A stretch of 36,672 nt of DNA from a virus (IMGVR_UViG_3300033233_000099:1-36672); one strand, 5' to 3'; shown: positions 1-8,304, numbered from the stretch's first letter. Numbers and translations: made by a program. The notes: generated from the sequence alone by a model not told the origin.

Positions 1-149
1 CCGGCCGGCCGCATCCGGTCAGCCCCGGCGAGGCCGAGGCGATCATCGCCTGGCGCGCCGCCGAGGCGCAGGCGCTCGCCGACGGCGAGGACATCCGCCG
101 GGCGCGGGCGGCCCTGCTCATGTGGGCGCCGCCCGAGGTCCGAGCATGA
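1..149 (+). CDS. Partial gene, C-terminal 48 aa; may be the other half of the membrane protein at the right end
   Basis: The 5' part lies outside the window. The readable frame begins at position 3 and stops at the TGA at 147-149, overlapping the next gene's ATG at 146. The fragment is Ala/Glu/Arg-rich and looks helical. If the window is circular, the open codon left at the right end (one base) plus bases 1-2 restores the frame with the gene starting at 36531, giving a 96-residue protein with one N-terminal membrane anchor. A small membrane protein just before lysis genes would suit a spanin or other lysis accessory, but that is inference. Confidence 0.6.
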   Translation, partial: GRPHPVSPGEAEAIIAWRAAEAQALADGEDIRRARAALLMWAPPEVRA

Positions 150-769
150 CCGACCAGGTCAACCGCCTGCCGAGCCTCGTGCCGCCGTTCCGTCAGCTCG
201 GCTTCCCCGGCGCTCCGTGCGGCGGGCGCTCCTGTTGTACCGATTCGGTGGGGGCTGAGATCGTCCGGGCCGAGACGGGCCGCACGATCACCCTGGCCGC
301 CTTCCGGGCCGCTGCCCGCCCGGGTGATCCGACCCCGTGCGGCGGCCTGACGCCCGGCCAGTTCCTGCGCGGCCTGCGCGCGTTCGGGGTCAAGGGCTAC
401 GACTACGTCCCGAACGTCACCGCGTCCGATGTCCTCAAGGCGACCGATCGTGGCATCGTCCTGACCGGCGTGGGCTACTACGCCTACCCGACCCGGGCCG
501 AGTGCGAGATCGGGGGCAAGACCGATCTGCCGTTCCGCGGCGCCCATGCCATCGCGGTCTTCGGTCGGCGGTTCCGCGACGGGCGCTGGATCTGCTGGGT
601 CCGGGACCCCGACCATCACTGGGATGGCCGGGATGCAGACGGGACGCCGGCGCCGCCCTACGACCGGTTCGAGACGCGCTACCTGGCCCGGGCGATCCGG
701 GCGCTCATCGGCGTCTCGACCCCGGTCGGAACCTGGACGACGACGTTCATGGTCGCCAAGAGCGACTAG
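146..769 (+). CDS. C39/papain-like cysteine peptidase fold protein, possible endolysin
   Basis: 207 aa from the ATG at 146, which overlaps the preceding stop; an upstream ATG at 122 is in frame but would overlap the previous gene more. Residues fit a papain-like fold: a Cys cluster at 25-31 (CGGRSCC) at the start of a helix, His134 in a GAHAI strand and Asp154 in a VRDPD strand, the usual Cys-His-Asp order. There is no signal peptide, and no cell-wall binding domain is visible. The gene sits two genes before a holin-like protein, so it may be the murein-degrading lysis enzyme. A structural or self-processing peptidase is the alternative. The family call rests on motif layout only. Confidence 0.5.
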   Translation: MTDQVNRLPSLVPPFRQLGFPGAPCGGRSCCTDSVGAEIVRAETGRTITLAAFRAAARPGDPTPCGGLTPGQFLRGLRAFGVKGYDYVPNVTASDVLKATDRGIVLTGVGYYAYPTRAECEIGGKTDLPFRGAHAIAVFGRRFRDGRWICWVRDPDHHWDGRDADGTPAPPYDRFETRYLARAIRALIGVSTPVGTWTTTFMVAKSD

Positions 770-784
770 CGGAAGGAGGCTGAG

Positions 785-1099
785 ATGCAGCCGGAGTTTC
801 TTGGTGAGTGGATCACGGAGGGGCGGATCATCCACGTTCGGACGCCGGGGCTTGATCACTGTCAGCCTGCGGTGATCGTTCGTCACTGGGGCGGTGGCGT
901 GATCAATGCGCTCGTCTTCCGTGACGGCAGTAACGACCGTGAGGAGGACTGGCTGAAGCCGCTCGATGGGGCGCTCGTGGTGTGGCGGACATCGATCGTT
1001 CATCAGTCACAGGCGGGAGACGACGAGCACTCTTGGCACTTCCCTGAGCGGCCGCCGGCAGGCTGGCCGGAACGGATCGAGGAGGAGGTTCTAGCATGA
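785..1099 (+). CDS. Conserved phage protein of unknown function
   Basis: 104 aa, preceded by a strong ribosome binding site (GGAAGGAGG, about 6 nt upstream). The sequence has a pattern I recognise from many phage hypotheticals: a short beta-rich protein with PAVIVRHW, a LVFRDGSND segment and a C-terminal HSWHFPE motif. No catalytic residues are apparent. Third-position usage is looser than in the neighbours (several T-ending codons), suggesting separate acquisition. It lies between the peptidase and the holin-like gene and overlaps the latter by 4 nt, so it is probably co-expressed with the lysis genes. Confidence 0.7.
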   Translation: MQPEFLGEWITEGRIIHVRTPGLDHCQPAVIVRHWGGGVINALVFRDGSNDREEDWLKPLDGALVVWRTSIVHQSQAGDDEHSWHFPERPPAGWPERIEEEVLA

Positions 1100-1464
1100 T
1101 CGAACGGTACCTGAACGACCCGCTCGTCGCGCCGCTCTGGGCGCTCGCGGCTCTCTCGCTCGCGGTCTTCGTCCTCACGGTGTGGCGGGCGATCGAGGCC
1201 GGGGCGTTCGACCTCGCCAAGCTGCCGCGCCTGCTCGACACGCTTGTCCTGCGCCGGCTCGTCCCGCTCGCGCTCCTGGGCGCGACGGCCTACGCGGTGA
1301 CCGACCCGACGACGAAGGACGCCCTGATCGTCGCCTACAGCGGCGGGGTCGTCGCGGCTGCGGCAGCCGAGGCGATGCAGCTCCTCGACGCCGTCCTCGG
1401 GCGGACGTTCCCGGACATCCCGATGAGCGACACGACGCCGCCCGCCGTCGACTCGGCCGGCTGA
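1096..1464 (+). CDS. Holin-like membrane protein
   Basis: 122 aa starting in an ATGATCG context that overlaps the previous stop (TAG at 1097-1099). Two or three hydrophobic segments are visible, at about residues 13-30, 50-66 and 76-92, with charged loops and a polar C-terminal tail. The size and topology match phage holins, which permeabilise the inner membrane at the end of infection. Its place after a peptidase gene and before the terminase supports the lysis role. No family-specific motif was recognised, so an antiholin or other small membrane protein is possible. Confidence 0.6.
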   Translation: MIERYLNDPLVAPLWALAALSLAVFVLTVWRAIEAGAFDLAKLPRLLDTLVLRRLVPLALLGATAYAVTDPTTKDALIVAYSGGVVAAAAAEAMQLLDAVLGRTFPDIPMSDTTPPAVDSAG

Positions 1465-1465
1465 C

Positions 1466-1705
1466 GTGGCGCCAGCGACCCTCACCCGCCGCTACCTGCG
1501 GGCCCGCAAGCTGTCGAGCCCGGACGTGGCCGCGCGTTCGACCGCCGAGGTCCTCGACGAGTGGCGAACGCTCCGCCTGCGGACGGCACTTGGACGGACC
1601 TTTCGTCAGACCGAGCGTGTCACGATGCGCCGGCCCCGGTGGATGCCCCGGCGACTCTACCGCTGGCTGATGTCAACAATCGTCTTCGAGGCTCCGATCG
1701 AATGA
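1466..1705 (+). CDS. Small basic hypothetical protein
   Basis: 79 aa, GTG start two bases after the holin-like stop. It is rich in Arg with a predicted helix around the TAEVLDEW segment. The end overlaps the next gene by an ATGA junction, which argues that it is translated. No function recognised. Confidence 0.5.
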   Translation: MAPATLTRRYLRARKLSSPDVAARSTAEVLDEWRTLRLRTALGRTFRQTERVTMRRPRWMPRRLYRWLMSTIVFEAPIE

Positions 1706-1965
1706 ACCGCCCGAAGCTCGTCGCAGTCCCGGATCAGCTCGATGCGGCGCTCGCGGCCGCCGCGGAACCGCCGCCCGTCCGCCTCGGCCAGGTCGACGTC
1801 ACCCTGTCAAGCGGGCGAGCCGCGCGCCTGATCGTGCCTGTCGATCTCTCCGACACCGAGATCCTCGATCTGCTCGCGGCGCTCTCGAACCAGATGCGCC
1901 AGGCCGCGCTCGCCGCCCGATCCGAGGGGCCGGGCAGTCGGATCCTCGTTCCGAGGAGCGGATGA
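1702..1965 (+). CDS. Small hypothetical protein
   Basis: 87 aa. The ATG at 1702 forms an ATGA overlap with the previous stop and is preferred over an in-frame upstream start at 1561 that would run through the previous gene. It has a beta-rich centre (VRLGQVDVTLSSGRAARLIVP is one continuous stretch, residues about 26-46) and a C-terminal helix. Another ATGA-type overlap couples it to the terminase small subunit. No function recognised. Confidence 0.5.
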   Translation: MNRPKLVAVPDQLDAALAAAAEPPPVRLGQVDVTLSSGRAARLIVPVDLSDTEILDLLAALSNQMRQAALAARSEGPGSRILVPRSG

Positions 1966-2642
1966 AGGCGCGCGCCGAGCATCACCTGAGGACCGTGAGT
2001 GAGGGTGATGGCTCGGCAGATCGGACGCAGCGTGTACTCGCGGGCGCTGCGGACCCCGGCCGACACTGCGGGGCCCAGTCGAAGCGGACGGGTCTGCCGT
2101 GTCGGCAGCCGAGGGGCTTTCGCACCGACCATCCGGGTGCCGGGCACTGCTGGCTCCATGGCGGCCGCACGCCGCACGGCGCCCAGTATGCCCGCCGCGA
2201 GGCTGCCGAGCGAACGCTCGACCGACTCGGCGTGCCGCGTCAGACACAGCCGGAGCAGGCACTCCTCGAGGTGGTCTGGGAGGCGGCGGGCAACGTCGCC
2301 TTCCTGCGCGCTCAGTGCTCGGCGCTCGGGGTGAACGTCGTCGGCGACGTCAACGCGATCGCCCAGCGCGAGGGGGTCGTGCTCAAGATCGGCGAGGACG
2401 TCCTGCCGATCGTCCGCCTGTACGGGGAGTGGACCGACCGGCTCGCGAAGTACGCGAAGGCCGCGGTCGATGCCGGGCTCGCGAAGCGCCAGGTCGAGCT
2501 CGCCGAGCAGACCGCCGACGCGATCGTCGGGATCATCACGGCCGTCTTCGACGAGCTCGGGCTCGACGAGGCACAGCGGGAGCGGGGCCGCGTGATCGCC
2601 GGGACGCGCCTGCGGCTCCTGGCGAGCGGAGCGGTCGCATGA
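1962..2642 (+). CDS. terS: Terminase small subunit-like protein
   Basis: 226 aa. Near residues 36-67 is a Cys/His cluster (CGAQSKRTGLPC, then HC and HGG) of the kind seen at the N-terminus of many small terminase subunits of actinophage and metagenomic phages. The C-terminal half is a long helical oligomerisation-like region. It directly precedes and overlaps the large terminase by 4 nt. The expected role is recognition of the packaging site on concatemeric DNA and delivery to the large subunit. Confidence 0.7.
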   Translation: MKARAEHHLRTVSEGDGSADRTQRVLAGAADPGRHCGAQSKRTGLPCRQPRGFRTDHPGAGHCWLHGGRTPHGAQYARREAAERTLDRLGVPRQTQPEQALLEVVWEAAGNVAFLRAQCSALGVNVVGDVNAIAQREGVVLKIGEDVLPIVRLYGEWTDRLAKYAKAAVDAGLAKRQVELAEQTADAIVGIITAVFDELGLDEAQRERGRVIAGTRLRLLASGAVA

Positions 2643-3946
2643 TCGGCTACGCCCCGGACCCGCTCGCGATCGCTGCCGAGCGGCTCCTGGCGCCGGTCCG
2701 GCGCTGGACGCCCGAGCCGCACCAGCGCCCGCCCGCTGGCGACTGGGACTACTGGTTGCTGATGGCCGGTCGCGGGGCCGGGAAGACGCATGCCGGTGCC
2801 CATTTCGTCGATGAGCACATGAGCGGGCCCGCCTGCTCGCCCTCGATCCCGGGCGGTCACCGTGCGGCTGTGATTGCACCGACCCTTGATGATGCTCGGG
2901 AAACGTGCGTGCGAGGGGTGTCAGGCCTGCTCGCAGCGAACGAGGCGATCCGGTTCAACGTCAATCGCGGGGTCGTCTCGTGGCCGAACGGCGCCGAGGC
3001 CAGGATCTTCGGTGCTTACCAGCCCGACGATCCGGACCGCCTCCGCGGCCCGCAGCACTGTCTCGTCTGGGGCGAGGAGCTCGCCGCCTGGCGCCAGCTG
3101 GACGAGACGTTCGACATGATGCGTTTCGGCCTGCGGGTCGGACGCCATCCGCGCGCCGTGTTCACGACGACCCCGAAGCCACGGCCTCGGATCAAGGCCC
3201 TCCTCGCCGATCCCCGGACGGCGGTCACACGGGCGACGACCCAGGACAACCCGTACCTCGACCCGGCCGTCCGCGCCGCGCTCTTCGATCGCTATGCGGG
3301 TACGCGGCTCGGGCGCCAGGAGCTCTCGGCCGAGCTCCTCCTCGACCTGCCGGGTGCGATGTGGCAGGCCGAGTGGATCGAGCGTGGACGGATCACGCCC
3401 ACTGACCTGCCGGCCCTCGTCCGGGTCGTCGTCGCGGTCGATCCGGCCGTCACCGCGGCCGAGGACGCCGATGAGACGGCGATCGCGGTCGCCGGGATCG
3501 GGGAGGACGGCGGCTACTACGTCCTGGCCGCGGATGGCTACCACCTCTCGCCTCATGCCTGGGCGAGCAGGGCACTGGCCGCATACGACGCGCGCTCGGC
3601 GGACGTCATCGTCGCCGAGGTGAACAACGGCGGGGACATGGTGATCTCAACGATCCGCGCGGTCCGGGCCGAGGTGAACGTCCGCAAGATCAGCGCCAGC
3701 CGGGGCAAGGCCCTGCGGGCCGAGCCGATCGCGGCCCTCTACGAGCAGGGCCGAGTCCATCACGTCGGAACCTTCGAGGTCCTCGAGGACCAGCAGACGA
3801 CGTTCCCGGTCGCGAACGAGCACGATGACCGGCTCGATGCCGTCGTCTATGCCCTGACCGAGCTCACCGAGGGCGGATCGGGGTTCGGCTCGTTCTACCG
3901 CGAGGAGGCCGACCGGCTCCGGGCGGCGCGGGAGGTGGCGGCATGA
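2639..3946 (+). CDS. terL: Terminase large subunit (ATPase-nuclease packaging motor)
   Basis: 435 aa from the ATG at 2639, which overlaps the small-subunit stop. Walker A is AGRGAGKT at residues 43-50, with a Walker B-like VWGEE at about 143-147 followed by the coupling motif TTTPKP. The RNase H-like nuclease domain shows its acidic residues in order: Asp268 in VAVDPA, Glu in IVAEVNNGGD (about 325-335) and Asp in HDDRLDAV (about 395-402). Both enzyme centres look intact. It pumps DNA into the prohead and cuts the concatemer. A longer in-frame reading starting at 2099 is rejected because it covers the small-subunit gene in another frame. Confidence 0.95.
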   Translation: MIGYAPDPLAIAAERLLAPVRRWTPEPHQRPPAGDWDYWLLMAGRGAGKTHAGAHFVDEHMSGPACSPSIPGGHRAAVIAPTLDDARETCVRGVSGLLAANEAIRFNVNRGVVSWPNGAEARIFGAYQPDDPDRLRGPQHCLVWGEELAAWRQLDETFDMMRFGLRVGRHPRAVFTTTPKPRPRIKALLADPRTAVTRATTQDNPYLDPAVRAALFDRYAGTRLGRQELSAELLLDLPGAMWQAEWIERGRITPTDLPALVRVVVAVDPAVTAAEDADETAIAVAGIGEDGGYYVLAADGYHLSPHAWASRALAAYDARSADVIVAEVNNGGDMVISTIRAVRAEVNVRKISASRGKALRAEPIAALYEQGRVHHVGTFEVLEDQQTTFPVANEHDDRLDAVVYALTELTEGGSGFGSFYREEADRLRAAREVAA

Positions 3947-4242
3947 GCACCACGAAGCGCGGGCTCGCATTCCGCGTGTCGGACTCGTGGCCGCTCGTCT
4001 GGTCCACCGATCACGCAGAGATCAGGTGGCAGTCCGGCACGGTCCCCGCCGAGGGCGTCAACGGCCACCAGCCCCAGGAGGTCCTCGAGCTCGTCGCCGA
4101 ACGGCTGCGCGAACTCAACGAGACCGTTCCGAGTCGCGAGACCAGCCTGGCGATCACGAACGTCGAGCAGGCGATCCTGTGGCTCGACGAGCGCACGCGC
4201 GATCGCGTGGCGCGTGGCGTCGAAGGGACGCACGAGCGATGA
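3943..4242 (+). CDS. Small phage protein with Acb2/Tad1-type helical hairpin pattern; candidate cyclic-nucleotide sponge
   Basis: 99 aa, overlapping terL by 4 nt and the portal gene by 4 nt. The N-terminal half is beta-like with a GVNG turn (about residues 38-41). The C-terminal half is a helical hairpin carrying RETSLAITNVEQAILWLDER and ends in a GVEGTH tail. I recognise this as a common phage accessory family. The alternating ALT/E-A/W hairpin resembles the C-terminal hairpin shared by Acb2 and Tad1, proteins that sequester CBASS or Thoeris signal nucleotides. That functional link is inference; a structural role linked to the portal cannot be excluded. Confidence 0.55.
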   Translation: MSTTKRGLAFRVSDSWPLVWSTDHAEIRWQSGTVPAEGVNGHQPQEVLELVAERLRELNETVPSRETSLAITNVEQAILWLDERTRDRVARGVEGTHER

Positions 4243-6074
4243 CGGTCGCGACTCGCCCGCCCATGACCGAGCGTCTCCGCGCCGCGGTTGCGGCCCTCCG
4301 AGGCGATGACCTCGCGAAGGCCTCGCGAGCTGCGCAGGCTGTCTCGACGACCGGCCTGGCCGATCTGGCGGCCCAGCTCGTGGCGGGCAATCAGGTCGTC
4401 CCCTTCGGCCCCGGGGCGCCGATCGCGCCGGCGCTGCCCGAGGAGGAGGAACCACGGCGCTGGGACTACCCGGTCGGGTTCAACATCCCGACGGCGCCAC
4501 GGACCTACGAGCCGATCACGTTCACGCTCCTGCGCCAGCTCGCCCGCAACTACGACGTGGCCCAGCTCGCGATCCAGAAGCGGATCGATGGTCTGCGCCG
4601 GCTGCGCTGGGATGTCCGTCCGAAGCCGATCGCAGGGATGACCCGTGCCGAGTCCCGGGCCCGGCGCACTCGCCTTGAGGATGAGGTTGCAGCGGCGAAG
4701 GGGCTGCTCTCAACGCCCGACCAGGAGCATGATTTCGTCGACTGGCTGGCGCGCTGGGTCTACGACCTGTTCACGATCGACGCCGCCACGCTCTACCTGC
4801 GCCCGACCCTTGCCGGGGAGCTCTATGGCCTCGAGGTCATCGACGGGGCGACGATCCGCCCGATCATCGATGGCCACGGCCGTCCGCCGGCCCCGCCGAT
4901 GCCGGCCTACGCCCAGGTGATCAAGGGGATGACTCGCGAGCTGCTCACGGGCGACCAGCTCGTCTATGCCCCCTTCTGGACGCGTGCGGACTCACCCTAC
5001 GGCCACCCGCCGATGGAGTGGATCCTCCTCGCGGTCAACCGGGCCCTCCGCCGCCAGACGATGGACCTCAGCCTCTACACCGAAGGGACGCTGCCGGTCG
5101 CGTTCCTACGCCTCGCGGCCGAGACGCCGATGGGCCAGATCAAGGAGTTGCGCAGCTACCTCGATGAGCTGCTCGCAGGCAACGATGTCACCCGGGCGCG
5201 GGTGATCCCGATCCCGGGCGGGACCGGCACGGGGCTTGACCGGGTGAACCCCGAGCCGACGACCGAGGCCGAGGAATGGCTGATGCACATCACCTGCGCC
5301 GCCTACGGCGTCAGTCCGACCGAGCTCGGCTTCACCCCGAAGGGCTCAGGACTCGGCGGGAAGGGCTTCGCCGAGACGCAGACCGACGCCTCGATTGCGC
5401 GAGACATCGGCCTCGCGAACCACATCGCGGCCAAGCTCAACCGCGTCCTCGCTGCCACGCCGCCCTATGGCCTCGGCAGCCCCGAGCTCGAGTTCTTCTG
5501 GGAGGACCTCGAGAAGCAGGAGGACCGGCTCGCCGAGGCGCAGGCGCTCCAGGTCTACTGGCAGATCGGGGCGACGACCTCGGACTGGATCGCGGAGAAC
5601 GTTCTCGACCAGGATCCCCCGGGCCTCGGACCGGTGATCGCCTACGGGACGACCGTCATGCCCCTCGCCGACTTCCTCGGCGCCCCAGCCGGCGCGGATG
5701 CGGGGCCGCCCCCCGAAGCGCCGAGCGCTGCTCCGGGCGAGGTCACGGCCACCGAGAGCACCGACGAGCCCGTCGTGAAGGCGGCGAGCACCGACCTCGC
5801 GCGCTGGGAACGCAAGGCCCTCCGCGCCCTGCGCGACGGCCGGGACCCGACCCGCTTCGAGTCGTCCGCGATCGCGCCGCCCGAGCGGGCCTTCCTGCGC
5901 GACGCGCTCGCGAAGGCGGGCACGGCCGACGATGTGCGCGCCGCGTTCGAGCTCCTGAAAGCTGGTGGATCCGCCCGCCCTTTACCCGGGCAGCGCTCCG
6001 CAACCGGCTCCGGGCGCTCTACCGGGCCTGGTTCCGACGGCAGGGCCGAGCGGTGGCTGACGCGATGGGCGTGA
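4239..6074 (+). CDS. Portal protein (zero-frame product)
   Basis: 611 aa from an ATG in an ATGA overlap. After a variable N-terminal arm, the core begins near residue 85 with the portal-typical TFTLLRQLARNYDVAQLAI and continues through tunnel-loop and stem-like segments to about residue 480. A Pro/Ala linker is followed by a helical extension (residues about 500-580). The dodecameric portal is the DNA entry gate of the capsid. The last 30-odd codons in this frame (Gly/Ser/Arg-rich, with rare codons such as TTA) look like out-of-frame translation. The coding signal moves to the -1 frame at the slippery site at 5978, so a longer portal-MuF fusion is probably made as well. Confidence 0.9.
   Translation: MTVATRPPMTERLRAAVAALRGDDLAKASRAAQAVSTTGLADLAAQLVAGNQVVPFGPGAPIAPALPEEEEPRRWDYPVGFNIPTAPRTYEPITFTLLRQLARNYDVAQLAIQKRIDGLRRLRWDVRPKPIAGMTRAESRARRTRLEDEVAAAKGLLSTPDQEHDFVDWLARWVYDLFTIDAATLYLRPTLAGELYGLEVIDGATIRPIIDGHGRPPAPPMPAYAQVIKGMTRELLTGDQLVYAPFWTRADSPYGHPPMEWILLAVNRALRRQTMDLSLYTEGTLPVAFLRLAAETPMGQIKELRSYLDELLAGNDVTRARVIPIPGGTGTGLDRVNPEPTTEAEEWLMHITCAAYGVSPTELGFTPKGSGLGGKGFAETQTDASIARDIGLANHIAAKLNRVLAATPPYGLGSPELEFFWEDLEKQEDRLAEAQALQVYWQIGATTSDWIAENVLDQDPPGLGPVIAYGTTVMPLADFLGAPAGADAGPPPEAPSAAPGEVTATESTDEPVVKAASTDLARWERKALRALRDGRDPTRFESSAIAPPERAFLRDALAKAGTADDVRAAFELLKAGGSARPLPGQRSATGSGRSTGPGSDGRAERWLTRWA
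5978..6018 (+). promoter_or_regulatory. Programmed -1 frameshift signal: CCCTTTA plus downstream hairpin
   Basis: The heptamer C CCT TTA occupies 5978-5984 and is in the canonical X XXY YYZ phase of the portal frame (codons CGC CCT TTA). TTA is a very rare codon in this window. After a 7-nt spacer, AGCGC at 5992-5996 pairs with GCGCT at 6014-6018, and CCG at 5998-6000 pairs with CGG at 6011-6013, with one bulged T. Slippage by -1 continues in the frame of the MuF protein, where GC-rich third positions and a helical Arg-rich sequence start at once. The predicted fusion is 582 portal residues plus 232 MuF residues (814 aa). Confidence 0.65.
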
Positions 6075-6682
6075 TCGCGAAGGCCGCCCTCGAAAGCGGC
6101 ACGCTCGACCGCTACCCGTGGGGCGCTGACATCATCGCCCTCGTCGAGCCGACGGCGGAACTGCTCGCCCTCGCCCGGGCCCTCGGCTACCGCGAGGCGT
6201 TCCGGGGCGACCTCCGGACCGGCTTCGATGTGGCGAATGCGCGCGCCGCGGACTGGGCACGCAGCCGAGCCGGCGAGCTCGTCGCCGAGATCGACGGGGT
6301 CACCCGCGATCGCGTCGAGACGCTCCTGCGTGGCCTCCTGGGCGACGCCTTCGACAACCCCGACGTCTCCGCGGCCGACATCCGCTCGGCGCTCCTGGGC
6401 GAGTTCGACCAGATGAGCGTATCCCGGGCCGACCTGATCGCCGACACCGAGATCGCGACTGCCGCCGGCAAGGGCGCCGCCGACGCGTTCGCCGATACCG
6501 GCGTGGCGGCCGTTCTGATCAGCGACGGCACCGAGTCCGACGAGGCGTGCGCCGAGGCCGACGGCCAGGTCTGGTCAGTCGAGTACTACGCCGCGAACGT
6601 GCTTGAGCACCCCAACTGCGGCCGGTCGGCCACACCCCTCTCCGAGGGGGAGTATGACCCGGCCGAGGTGATCGACGGATGA
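6053..6682 (+). CDS. MuF/SPP1 gp7-like minor head protein
   Basis: If independently initiated, it is 209 aa from the GTG at 6053, or 205 aa from the ATG at 6065. Coding potential in this frame extends upstream to about 5980, where no start codon exists, which favours expression as the -1 frameshift extension of the portal. The C-terminal third carries the MuF signature: SRADLIADTE, then ISDGTESDEAC and LEHPNCGR, with Cys and His spacing of the family. MuF proteins bind the portal inside the prohead and can be ejected with DNA. Here no extra toxin or ADP-ribosyltransferase domain follows. Confidence 0.75.
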   Translation: MADAMGVIAKAALESGTLDRYPWGADIIALVEPTAELLALARALGYREAFRGDLRTGFDVANARAADWARSRAGELVAEIDGVTRDRVETLLRGLLGDAFDNPDVSAADIRSALLGEFDQMSVSRADLIADTEIATAAGKGAADAFADTGVAAVLISDGTESDEACAEADGQVWSVEYYAANVLEHPNCGRSATPLSEGEYDPAEVIDG

Positions 6683-6695
6683 ACGAGGTGACCCG

Positions 6696-8276
6696 ATGAC
6701 AGATCCGATCCGACCGACCGTGACCCTGTTCGGCCCATTCGAGAAGGTGGCCAAGCAGCCAGATGGATCGATCCTCGTGGACTTCACGGTGACGACCGAG
6801 GCCGTGGACGATCAGGGGGAGATCGTCGACTACGACGCGGTCAAGAAGGCCGCTGCTGACTACATGCAGTGGGCGGCGCTGCGCGAGATGCATCAGCCCT
6901 CGGCGGTTGGCACGACGCTCGAACTCCAGACCGACGACGCGACCAGGAAGATCACCGGGCAGGGTCACGTCGTGGACCCGATCGCGGTCCTCAAGGTCGA
7001 GAGCGGCGTCTACAAGGGCGTGTCGATGGGCGGCCGAAAGCTCGCCGTCCAGATGCAGAAGATCGGCGGCAAGTCGGTCCGCAGGATCACCGATCTGGCA
7101 TGGACGGAGCTGTCGCTTGTCGATCGGCCATCGAACCCCGACGCGTCTCTGACGCTCGCGAAGCGCTCCGAGGAGGACCTCATGGGTACTGACACGACCA
7201 CCGCGGCTCCCGAGGCCGGGATCGACACCTACACCGGGCCCGATGGAGCACTCCTGGCCAAGGCCTCCGACGGTCCGCCCGAGGGCGGCGTCGATCGCGA
7301 GGACATCCCGGCCGAGGACTTCGCCGGCAAGGACAAGAGCTTCCCGATCGTCACGCCATCGAGCGTCTCCGACGCTGCCGCCTCGATCGGACGTGCCGGC
7401 CCGGACAACTACTCGACCGACGAGCTCCGGCGACGGATCATCGCGATCGCGCGCCGCAAGGGGCCTGAGTTCGTCGCCAAGCTCCCGGAGGCCTGGCAGA
7501 GCGATGAGGACGCGGCCAAGGCGACCAGGACGGGCGACCTGCACAAGAGCGCGGCAGATGACGTCGCCCACGCGACGATGGTCCTCAACTGCATCAACGA
7601 GCTGATCGAGTCCGAGGCGGCCGAGGGCGAGACGGACGACGTCGCGTTTCTCCAGGGCGCGCGGGCCGCGCTCCTCGCCTTCATCAGCTCGGAGTCCGAC
7701 GAGGTCGGAACCCCCGAGGATGTCGCCGCGGCCGAAGCCGAGAAGGTCGCCGGGGATGTCGGCGCGCCGATGGCCGAGGAGGTCGCCGTGCCGATGGCGT
7801 ACAGCTCGCAGGGCGGCGATCTCGCCGCCTCGACCATGCCCGATCGGACCGCGATCGAGGCGATCGTCGAGGAGGTCCTCGCGAAGCGCGCCAGGGCAAC
7901 CCCAGAGCCCACGACATCGGAGGAACCGCCGGCGACCAGCGTCGACGAGCTCCTCGCCAAGACCACCAGGCTCATCGAAGGCCAGTTCGGTCGGTTCGCC
8001 ACACGCGCGGACGTCGACGCGATGAAGGCGGAGATCCTCGAGGCGGTGAAGCCCGTTCAGGAGGACCTCGCAAAGATCGCGCGGATGCCGGCGCCCGGTG
8101 GACCGCTCCGGTTCGCACTCGATGGCGACCGCTTCGCCGACGAGGCGAAGTCGCCCTCGACCGAGGCGGAGGTCCTCGCCAAGGCGGCTCGTCGGGAGGG
8201 CATCGACCCGCACGTGCGGGAGGAGCTCGGCCGGCTCGCCGCCGCGGCCCAGATCGCCGCCGAGAGGGGGCGCTAG
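6696..8276 (+). CDS. Prohead protease fused to scaffold-like domain (XkdF-like)
   Basis: 526 aa with a GAGGTG ribosome binding site. The N-terminal ~150 residues match the XkdF-like serine protease family: His66 in EMHQPS, Ser110 in YKGVSMGG and the closing SLVDRPSNPDA motif. Residues about 190-300 contain a small helical segment (STDELRRRIIAIARRKG). The acidic C-terminal part (about 380-526) has helical and coiled-coil stretches typical of an internal scaffold. The likely role is to guide capsid assembly and then to cleave scaffold and capsid delta segments. Cleavage sites cannot be placed from sequence alone. Confidence 0.75.
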   Translation: MTDPIRPTVTLFGPFEKVAKQPDGSILVDFTVTTEAVDDQGEIVDYDAVKKAAADYMQWAALREMHQPSAVGTTLELQTDDATRKITGQGHVVDPIAVLKVESGVYKGVSMGGRKLAVQMQKIGGKSVRRITDLAWTELSLVDRPSNPDASLTLAKRSEEDLMGTDTTTAAPEAGIDTYTGPDGALLAKASDGPPEGGVDREDIPAEDFAGKDKSFPIVTPSSVSDAAASIGRAGPDNYSTDELRRRIIAIARRKGPEFVAKLPEAWQSDEDAAKATRTGDLHKSAADDVAHATMVLNCINELIESEAAEGETDDVAFLQGARAALLAFISSESDEVGTPEDVAAAEAEKVAGDVGAPMAEEVAVPMAYSSQGGDLAASTMPDRTAIEAIVEEVLAKRARATPEPTTSEEPPATSVDELLAKTTRLIEGQFGRFATRADVDAMKAEILEAVKPVQEDLAKIARMPAPGGPLRFALDGDRFADEAKSPSTEAEVLAKAARREGIDPHVREELGRLAAAAQIAAERGR

Positions 8277-8304
8277 CCCCACCGTTTCACCCGGCCTGCC
8301 CGAG

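Noticed and set aside
5276-6052. Start of the MuF protein far upstream inside the portal gene
   Set aside because: The open frame before about 5975 is out-of-frame translation of the portal; only the part after the slippery site has coding character.
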